DNA of 10,220 nt from Defluviitaleaceae bacterium (GTDB lineage Bacteria; Bacillota; Clostridia; Lachnospirales; WQUN01), in NCBI GenBank assembly GCA_009783525.1, contig WRDG01000058.1, forward strand, positions 1 to 10,220, read 5' to 3'. The notes below the pieces were generated by a model. That model had not been told where the DNA came from. It saw nothing but the letters and a program-made list of their open reading frames with translations, and made no database searches. Both the position numbers and the translations under genes were made by a program. Positions 4,568 through 10,220 of the stretch are shown here, in pieces (the stretch's first letter is position 1; every line of letters starts with the position of its first letter).

Positions 4568-7069
4568 TTAAACCATGCTCTTCGGCACGGTTATTGTGAA
4601 CGTAGTCAGCCATGTCCCCCTGTTTATTCTTTTGTTAAGGTATTCTTTCGTTAAGTCTTTCTTCCGGTCTATATACCTCGTCAGTTCTTCCCTGGGTATG
4701 TCGGTTACACGTTCGATCCGCGTCCTTAGTCCGTCGTTTAAAATGTCTGTCCAGTTAATGTCTGTTCGCTCTTCTTTAAATTTTTGAAGCTCCGTTTGCA
4801 AATTTTTGCTTTCGGCGTCGATGAACTTCTCTTTGATATACCAGTCCACCAAAGGCAAATGATAACGTTCTTCAATCGGGACGCATGTAAAATAAACCTT
4901 GTTAAAGCCAAGCAGTTTCCGGGATCGGCTGACGACATACAACCCGATGCCGTCTCCGTCTACAAGCGTAAGGTCGGGCGAATTTCCCCGCACATACAAA
5001 TCGAAAATATTTTCTCCCGCCTGTATTTCGGGGCCGAAGCTTGACACTTTTAATTCGTAGCATGACTTGTCGCTCGACTTCAGCCAGCTCAAATAAATAA
5101 TGCTTCCCCTGTGAGCATACTTAACCGCGTTATCGACAAGATTATATATAAGAAGATCAAACAAGGGATGGTATGACTTGATATAGCTCGGTGCTTCCTC
5201 AGAATTGTCATGAACAAAATACGGCAGGTTTTCAAGGCTGCGGCGTATCACGATAATATCCAAATTTCTGCCGCGCAGTTTCGCCCTGAACATGATCCTC
5301 CATTTATACAGTAAATTAAAAACGTCAATCGTGCTTTCGTTTGACTTTACAAAAGCGTCTTTTATTGAGCCGGTGATAAGCCCTATGCTGTCCGACATAT
5401 ATGAAATCAAATGAACCGCGTTTTTTATGTCCGCCGATATTAATTTCCGTTTGTCAAAAGACAAATTAATAAAATTTTGCCCGCCGGATTCAAAATACAT
5501 ACGCATATGGTCGCCCACCAGGGTGGATATGTGAGCGCCTTCGTGCCGGTTCATGCGCAGCGTGAGAATATGGTGCTCTTTCATATAATTAGCGGCGTAA
5601 AGGGCTATATATGAACGAATGTGCGTAACATACTCGCCGAGTATGTCTATCATCTTACCGTACAGCTCGTTATTTTTTTTAACGTTTTCAACATGCAGTA
5701 ATACCGCAATATCATGACAAACAATTAAGATTATGCTGTTACGGTCAATTTCGGAATTAATAAATAAACCATCCAGAATATCCGGATGGTTAAGGCTGCT
5801 CAAATAATCAAACTTGTCGTCGTTTTTATTGTTGGCGATAGAAAAATCATATCTCCAATCGTTACGGTTGTCGTTTTCGCCGGGCGTAGGGTATAAAGAC
5901 TTGGACTTGTTCTCTTCCGCTTCCAAACGCATGCCGTCGCCGAACAGTAAAACCTCTTTAAAGGCGAACTGGTTATTTATTTCGATTGAAAACTGCAAAA
6001 ATAAATCCCATGCAGTTTTAAGCTCGATTTTATGCTCCTCGCGTTTTTCCTGCGGTTTATTTTTTTTGATGCGTTCCTCAAAACCGCTGTGATAGTTATT
6101 AACCGCTTCGGTAATCATATGCTTAAACAACTTTTTCTGCTTTTCGAGCACGCCGTCTTTTAGCTTTTCCTCAATATCTTTCAATTGATTGCAGGCGTCT
6201 TCGATAAATTTGTCATATTCGCCGATATCGTTGAACACCATTCTCTCCGGTCTGCCCGAGTTGTTATCGTTAACCTCTTTTTTTATCCGCAAATATTTAT
6301 TAATGGGTTCGTCAAGATCGTCCGCCTTTAATATAAGGTCCCTTATCTTGCCCGCTTCAATATCTAAATTGCCGGGGTTTTTTAAAATGTTATTGTCTAA
6401 TAAAAAACCTTTGAACAAATCAGACGGTTTATTTTTTTCGAAAAAGTCGGACGCTATTTTTAATCTTATTTCATTGTCTGTTTTTTTTCCGCCGGATTCC
6501 CGCACCATGGTCTGCCCTATAAAAAGCACTGCGATTACTTTTTTATTATAGTAAATAGGGAAAAGCAATTCTCGGTAACCAAGTATGGGGCAATAATACT
6601 CGACAACAACCCTGTTAAACTTCGGCCGCTCATATACTTTGGGCGGATTGATTTTATATTCGTCGTAAAAGAAGGAGTGCATCTTATGCAAATCGACTTC
6701 AATTTGTTTTTTCATGTCATTTATGTTTTCTTCAAGCGTATCTTTTTGAACGGATTCTTTAAAAAATTTTGCATGAAATTCGTCGCATTTATAGCATTTG
6801 TCCGCTCCTGCGCAATGTCTGAATAAACGGCATGATCCGCGCATGGCAAAATGCGAAATGTCTGAATCAATACGAAACTTGCATGGGTCTTCGTTATTAT
6901 TGACGCGGTTTATATCAATAATCGTTACAGGATGGCGAAGCTCATTGCAAATTGTCACTGCGAAGTTTTTGACGGTGTTTCTGTTTGTAAGCACAGTAAA
7001 ATCGGAATTGTCGGCAACTTCATCCGGGAGAGGTGCGAGCCATTTCGGCTCTTGCAAATAATTTATCAT
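4568..7069 (-). CDS. Cytosolic sensor histidine kinase with N-terminal PocR-like ligand-binding domain
   Basis: 833 aa, no membrane segment. Residues about 25-190 look like a PocR-type sensory domain: CRLFRHC..ADKCYKCD (C80, C86, C92, C95), then YYCPILGYRELLFPI (158-172; C160) and VIAVLFIGQ (178-186). PocR-family domains bind small organic ligands. About 240-345 is charged and helical, and about 350-490 may be a divergent GAF-like domain. LRMNRHEGAH (504-513) is the likely dimerisation helix, with H509 the candidate phosphoacceptor. The ATPase domain has an N-box LIYNLVDNAVKYA (640-652; N643, N647), an F-box-like IFDLYVRG (688-695) and a G2 box GDGIGLYVV (705-713). The usual D-x-G-x-G loop is replaced by VSSFGPEI (675-682), and some 90 charged residues separate G2 from the final strand TFTITVP (823-829). 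AAAGGA lies about 8 nt before the start. First gene of the operon. Confidence 0.87.
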   Translation of the reverse strand: MINYLQEPKWLAPLPDEVADNSDFTVLTNRNTVKNFAVTICNELRHPVTIIDINRVNNNEDPCKFRIDSDISHFAMRGSCRLFRHCAGADKCYKCDEFHAKFFKESVQKDTLEENINDMKKQIEVDLHKMHSFFYDEYKINPPKVYERPKFNRVVVEYYCPILGYRELLFPIYYNKKVIAVLFIGQTMVRESGGKKTDNEIRLKIASDFFEKNKPSDLFKGFLLDNNILKNPGNLDIEAGKIRDLILKADDLDEPINKYLRIKKEVNDNNSGRPERMVFNDIGEYDKFIEDACNQLKDIEEKLKDGVLEKQKKLFKHMITEAVNNYHSGFEERIKKNKPQEKREEHKIELKTAWDLFLQFSIEINNQFAFKEVLLFGDGMRLEAEENKSKSLYPTPGENDNRNDWRYDFSIANNKNDDKFDYLSSLNHPDILDGLFINSEIDRNSIILIVCHDIAVLLHVENVKKNNELYGKMIDILGEYVTHIRSYIALYAANYMKEHHILTLRMNRHEGAHISTLVGDHMRMYFESGGQNFINLSFDKRKLISADIKNAVHLISYMSDSIGLITGSIKDAFVKSNESTIDVFNLLYKWRIMFRAKLRGRNLDIIVIRRSLENLPYFVHDNSEEAPSYIKSYHPLFDLLIYNLVDNAVKYAHRGSIIYLSWLKSSDKSCYELKVSSFGPEIQAGENIFDLYVRGNSPDLTLVDGDGIGLYVVSRSRKLLGFNKVYFTCVPIEERYHLPLVDWYIKEKFIDAESKNLQTELQKFKEERTDINWTDILNDGLRTRIERVTDIPREELTRYIDRKKDLTKEYLNKRINRGTWLTTFTITVPKSMV

Positions 7070-7128
7070 CCGAGGATTCCTTTCGCGGCAAAATTTTTAT
7101 TCGCTGCTGCTAATTAAACTCTATATTC

Positions 7129-7158
7129 AATATACCTTTTATATAATTAAGTCCGCAA
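7129..7158 (-). promoter_or_regulatory. Candidate promoter of the kinase-receiver-membrane protein operon
   Basis: On the minus strand, TTGCGG (7153-7158) and TATATT (7129-7134) are separated by 18 bp, roughly 60 bp upstream of the kinase start. The -35 match is only partial, and several other AT-rich hexamers nearby could serve as -10. Low certainty. Confidence 0.3.
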
Positions 7159-7239
7159 TGCCTTTAACGTTTTTACACATTTTCGCCGAAATTATAAACT
7201 ACGGATCCGGCGCTTCTTAGCCGCGCTCGTTCCGCCGCC
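7159..7239. other. Intergenic core between the divergent operon and alaS; no T-box seen
   Basis: The 301-bp gap 7070-7370 holds the two candidate promoters and the leader ORF listed here. In the remaining core I see no gene, no strong hairpin and no tRNA. I looked for the T-box signature AGGGTGGNACCGCG upstream of alaS and did not find it, nor a leader long enough for a T-box between the likely transcription start near 7275 and alaS. Confidence 0.5.
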
Positions 7240-7268
7240 TTGAAAGATACAAATTTTTTTTGTAGTAT
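7240..7268 (+). promoter_or_regulatory. Likely sigma-70-type promoter for the leader ORF and alaS
   Basis: TTGAAA (7240-7245), a 17-bp spacer and TAGTAT (7263-7268) give a good -35/-10 pair. Transcription would begin near 7275, about 22 nt before the leader ORF start and about 95 nt before alaS. The spacer is T-rich. Confidence 0.5.
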
Positions 7269-7296
7269 TGTTTAAATTTTATGAGGCGGTAATTAA

Positions 7297-7374
7297 ATGA
7301 AAAAGATAAAAATTTTGAAAGGCGCGGACGGTTTTTTTTGCGTTTTAAATTCGGCGCGGACGGTTGATATATGA
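7297..7374 (+). CDS. Putative 25-codon leader peptide overlapping the alaS start
   Basis: A small ORF starts at ATG 7297 with GAGG at 7283-7286 (10-nt spacing), begins MKKIKILKGADGFF and stops with TGA at 7372-7374. The stop overlaps the alaS start in an ATGA junction (7371-7374). alaS itself has no visible Shine-Dalgarno sequence, so translation of this ORF could feed ribosomes to alaS by coupling. Only two of its residues are alanine, so classical alanine-codon attenuation is not suggested. A run of eight Ts (7332-7339) lies inside it. Supported by promoter spacing, ribosome binding site and overlap, but short ORFs arise by chance and no homologue is known to me. Confidence 0.42.
   Translation: MKKIKILKGADGFFCVLNSARTVDI
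7321..7365 (+). repeat. 13-bp direct repeat in the alaS leader
   Basis: GGCGCGGACGGTT occurs at 7321-7333 and 7353-7365, 32 bp apart, within the leader ORF but in different reading frames. The second copy ends 5 bp before the alaS ATG. It could be a protein-binding or RNA-structure element, or the trace of a small duplication. Confidence 0.75.
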
Positions 7375-10100
7375 AATATATGACCGTAAACGAAATCCGC
7401 GAGACGTACCTTTCTTTTTTTGAGGGCAAAAACCATTTGAGGATGCCGAGCTTTCCGCTCGTGCCGCAAAACGACAACAGCCTGCTGCTTATCAACTCCG
7501 GCATGGCGCCGCTTAAGCCTTACTTCACCGGGCGCGAAACGCCGCCCAGTGTCCGCGTGACCACATGCCAAAAATGCGTGCGCACGACGGACATCGAAGA
7601 CGTGGGGCTTGACGTGCGCCATTTTTCGTTTTTTGAGATGCTCGGAAATTTTTCGTTCGGAGATTATTTTAAGCGCGAGGCGATCGGCTGGGCGTGGGAG
7701 TTTGTCACTCAGGTTTTGCGGATACCGGAAGACAGGCTGTTTATAACTGTGTTTGAGGCAGACGGCGACAAGGAAGCGATCATTTGCGCGGGCGAACCCG
7801 AAGCGGTTACGTTGGACGAAGAAGCGGAAAAAATATGGCTTGACGAAATCGGCATAAAAAAAGACAGGCTGTTCCGCCTGGGCAAAAAAGAAAATTTTTG
7901 GGAGCACGGCACGGGCCCGTGCGGACCTTGTTCTGAAATCCATTTCGACAGGGGAAGCGAATTTTGCGCGGGGCTTGCAAACTGTGCAAACTGTCGGTTC
8001 GGCAGCCCGGAAAACAAAGGCCCCTGCGAGGCGTGCGACCGTTACATTGAAATTTGGAACCTCGTGTTCACGCAGTTTAATTCGGAGGGCGGCGGCGTCT
8101 ACTCGCGGCTCGCCTCACGCAACATCGACACGGGCATGGGGCTCGACCGCACGAGCATGGTCATGCAGAACGCGCCGTCGCTGTACGACATCGACACGGT
8201 AACGGCGGTCAAAAATAAAATATGCGAAATTTTTAATATACAGAACGAATGGAACAAGTCGCTTATGATCATCACCGACCACGCCCGCAACATCACGTTT
8301 TTGGCGTCGGACGGGGTGCTGCCTTCTAACGAGGGGCGCGGGTACGTGTTCCGCCGCCTGCTTCGCCGCGCCGTACGGCACGGCAGGCTGCTCGGCAGGG
8401 GCGAACCTTTTTTGGCGTCCGTCTGCGAAACGGTAATCGATTCGTCAAGGGGCGAATACCTCAATCTGTTCGAAAAACGCGGGCATATTCTGCGCGTGAT
8501 AACCGCGGAGGAGGAAAAGTTTTTTGCCACGCTCGATTTCGGCACGGAGATGCTGTCCGCAAAAATGGCGGAGGTTAAAGACGGCGTCTTGCCGGGTGCG
8601 GACGCTTTTAAGCTGTACGACACATACGGCTTCCCGCCTGAATTGATGAGCGAAATTTTAGCGGAGCAGGGTTTGACATACGACGAAGAAGGTTTTCAAA
8701 ACGAAATGGAACGGCAAAAGGAACGCGGCCGCGCGGCGCGTGGAACCTACTCGTTTTCCGGCTCGGACGAAACCGTTTACAGCTTGCTCGTACCGGGCAT
8801 CGCAAGCAAATTTACCGGTTACGCGAGCACGGAAGCGGACGGCTGCATAGTAGCTGCGATTGTCCAAACCGACGCGGGTGTTGCGGACAGAGCGTGCGAC
8901 GCGCAAAAACAATACGCGGTATTTTTAAGCGAAACGCCGTTTTACGCGGAGTCCGGCGGGCAAAAGGGCGACATCGGCTTTATAAAATGTTTGGGCGGAA
9001 AATTTATCGTGGACGACTGCATAAAAACCGCCGGCGGAAACATAGCGCACATAGGGCGCATCGAATCGGGCGAGTTAAAAACAGGCGATAAAGTTACCGC
9101 GAGCGTGTGCGGCGCAAACAGAGACAGCACTGCGCGCAACCACACCGCCACGCATTTGCTGCATAAAGCGCTGCGCGAGGTCTTGGGCGCGCATGTCGAG
9201 CAGGCGGGTTCGGATGTTTCGGCGGGCAGGCTGCGGTTCGACTTTACGCATTTTGCGGCGCTCACTCACGACGACGTCGAGCAGGCGGAAAGCATTGTAA
9301 ACGGAATGGTCAGGTCGAGGCTGCCGGTCAGCGTAACCGAAACGGATCTGGCCGAAGCGAGGCGTTTGGGCGCGGTCATGCTTTTCGGCGAAAAATACGG
9401 CGAATCCGTGCGCGTGGTTGACGTCGGCGGGCAAAGCACGGAGCTTTGCGGCGGCACGCACATAAAAAACTCCGACGAAATAGGCATGTTTAAAATTATA
9501 AGCGAAGGCAGCGCGGCGGCGGGCGTGAGGCGCATAGAAGCGCTGACCGGCGACGGTGCGTTAAAATATTTTTTCGACGCCGAAAAAACCTTGCGCGAGG
9601 TCTCGTCAATTTTAAAGACCGAACCGCATAACGCGCCCGCAAAAACTTTGCAGCTCCTTGAAGAAAACAGGCAGCTCAAAAACGAAACGGAAAAGATAAA
9701 AAGCAAGATTGCGGGCGGCGGCGCGGACGCGGTCATAAAAAGCGCGGTCAACATAAACGGCTTCGACATGTTCATGTCCAAGCAGGAAGGGTTGGACGCG
9801 GATGATTTGCGCGCGTTGTGCGACAAGGTGCGCGACTCGGCGGCGGACGGCATTATAATTTTAAGCTCCGTTTTAAACGGCGCGGCGCAGTTTATCGCGC
9901 GCTTGCCCAAGGCGGCGGTTGACGCGGGCCTTAACGCGGGCGAGCTTGTAAAAACGGCGGCGCGCATCTGCGGCGGCGGCGGCGGCGGGAAGCCCGACGC
10001 GGCGCAGGCGGGCGGCAAAGACGGAAGCCGCGCGGACGAAGCGCTGCAGGCGGCGGCCGCGATGGTAAAAAAAATCCTGGGTGAAAACGCAAAAAAATAA
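7371..10100 (+). CDS. alaS: Alanyl-tRNA synthetase
   Basis: 909 aa, complete, cytosolic class II synthetase charging tRNA-Ala. The N-terminus MKYMTVNEIRETYLSFF matches the family start, which fixes ATG 7371 although no ribosome binding site precedes it. The catalytic domain shows RHFSFFEMLGNFSFGDYFK (83-101), HGTGPCGPCSEI (179-190) and class II motif 3 NIDTGMGLDR (251-260). A cysteine-rich insert (C199, C205, C208, C219, C222) precedes RYIEIWNLVF. The tRNA-recognition helices include GRGYVFRRLLRRAVRHGRL (322-340). The editing domain carries HTATH (591-595) and CGGTH (693-697), the four metal ligands needed to clear mischarged Ser/Gly-tRNA. The C-terminal DHHA1-type domain ends with the usual glycine-rich ICGGGGGGKPDAAQAGGKD (866-884). 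Slightly longer than the roughly 875-aa norm. Possibly coupled to the short upstream leader ORF. Confidence 0.98.
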   Translation: MKYMTVNEIRETYLSFFEGKNHLRMPSFPLVPQNDNSLLLINSGMAPLKPYFTGRETPPSVRVTTCQKCVRTTDIEDVGLDVRHFSFFEMLGNFSFGDYFKREAIGWAWEFVTQVLRIPEDRLFITVFEADGDKEAIICAGEPEAVTLDEEAEKIWLDEIGIKKDRLFRLGKKENFWEHGTGPCGPCSEIHFDRGSEFCAGLANCANCRFGSPENKGPCEACDRYIEIWNLVFTQFNSEGGGVYSRLASRNIDTGMGLDRTSMVMQNAPSLYDIDTVTAVKNKICEIFNIQNEWNKSLMIITDHARNITFLASDGVLPSNEGRGYVFRRLLRRAVRHGRLLGRGEPFLASVCETVIDSSRGEYLNLFEKRGHILRVITAEEEKFFATLDFGTEMLSAKMAEVKDGVLPGADAFKLYDTYGFPPELMSEILAEQGLTYDEEGFQNEMERQKERGRAARGTYSFSGSDETVYSLLVPGIASKFTGYASTEADGCIVAAIVQTDAGVADRACDAQKQYAVFLSETPFYAESGGQKGDIGFIKCLGGKFIVDDCIKTAGGNIAHIGRIESGELKTGDKVTASVCGANRDSTARNHTATHLLHKALREVLGAHVEQAGSDVSAGRLRFDFTHFAALTHDDVEQAESIVNGMVRSRLPVSVTETDLAEARRLGAVMLFGEKYGESVRVVDVGGQSTELCGGTHIKNSDEIGMFKIISEGSAAAGVRRIEALTGDGALKYFFDAEKTLREVSSILKTEPHNAPAKTLQLLEENRQLKNETEKIKSKIAGGGADAVIKSAVNINGFDMFMSKQEGLDADDLRALCDKVRDSAADGIIILSSVLNGAAQFIARLPKAAVDAGLNAGELVKTAARICGGGGGGKPDAAQAGGKDGSRADEALQAAAAMVKKILGENAKK

Positions 10101-10105
10101 AGTAT

Positions 10106-10220
10106 TCGATGATTAACTGCAAAATGCCGATTTTGCACTTCGAAAAATCCCCTAAAATTTTTCTAAAGAAAAATTCTTACTGCCGGGATTTTTCTCGAGC
10201 AAAATCTAGTTAATCATCGA
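10106..10220. repeat. 115-bp nested palindrome after alaS (long hairpin; terminator or MITE-like element)
   Basis: Exact inverted ends TCGATGATTAACT (10106-10118) and AGTTAATCATCGA (10208-10220) enclose further paired arms: ATTTTGC (10130-10136) with GCAAAAT (10199-10205), AAAAATCCC (10143-10151) with GGGATTTTT (10185-10193), and a central AATTTTTC (10156-10163) with GAAAAATT (10168-10175) around a TAAA loop. The left arm also holds its own hairpin, GCAAAAT-GCCG-ATTTTGC (10119-10136). It begins 5 bp after the alaS stop, so it may serve as the transcription terminator. The terminal repeats also resemble a small non-autonomous mobile element. It reaches the last base, so it may continue beyond the window. 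Confidence 0.8.

Noticed and set aside
4503..4613. Longer receiver protein starting at 4613
   Set aside because: The extra 37 residues are not part of a receiver domain and overlap the 3' end of the kinase gene. GGAGG at 4513-4517 supports the start at 4502.
7070..7370. T-box riboswitch upstream of alaS
   Set aside because: The T-box consensus, a specifier hairpin and a terminator/antiterminator pair could not be found, and the likely transcript leader is only about 95 nt.
7332..7371. Slippage at the T run fusing the leader ORF to AlaRS
   Set aside because: A -1 shift reaches the alaS frame, but a TGA at 7365-7367 closes that frame before the alaS ATG, so no fusion can form.
9266..10138. 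Long open frame on the minus strand within alaS (also 7293-7943 and 8099-8623)
   Set aside because: These are antisense shadows of a clearly coding AlaRS gene in GC-rich DNA, with no family resemblance and low-complexity composition.
10106..10220. Integron attC site
   Set aside because: The TTAAC/GTTAA ends are reminiscent of attC R boxes, but GATTAAC and GTTAATC each break the RYYYAAC/GTTRRRY consensus, and the preceding gene is alaS, not a cassette.

Overview
The window reads as bacterial, most likely a Firmicutes/Clostridia-type genome. Several genes have strong GGAGG-type ribosome binding sites, AlaRS has a Bacillus/Clostridium-like N-terminus, and anaerobe-typical URO-D-family and FAD-oxidoreductase genes are present. 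The lineage is an inference from sequence style only. Base composition is mixed: GC-rich housekeeping genes flank an AT-richer signalling block.

Layout. (1) 1-720 (+): the 3' part of a divergent YrdC/Sua5-like gene. It converges on (2) 732-1664 (-), a uroporphyrinogen-decarboxylase-superfamily protein of the kind related to corrinoid methyltransferases. (3) 1665-1858: a divergent promoter region holding a 19-bp direct repeat and competing hairpins. (4) 1859-3109 (+): a FAD-dependent oxidoreductase, followed by a probable terminator. (5) 3178-7069 (-): a three-gene operon, transcribed in the order PocR-domain sensor histidine kinase (833 aa), stand-alone receiver protein (148 aa), two-pass membrane protein with a cytoplasmic coiled coil (274 aa). 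(6) 7070-7370: a divergent intergenic region with a good plus-strand promoter and a possible 25-codon leader ORF overlapping the alaS start. (7) 7371-10100 (+): complete alanyl-tRNA synthetase. (8) 10106-10220: a 115-bp nested palindrome just after alaS, reaching the window edge.

How the genes may work together. AlaRS and, if functional, the YrdC-like protein belong to tRNA metabolism. The divergent URO-D-like and FAD genes share a regulatory region and may act in one catabolic or demethylation route; this rests on proximity and family habits. The signalling operon is the most unusual part. It has a soluble ligand-sensing kinase and a receiver without a DNA-binding domain, and its only other product is a membrane coiled-coil protein, so its output may be protein-protein signalling at the membrane. 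No mobile-element genes, CRISPR arrays, tRNAs or rRNAs were recognised.
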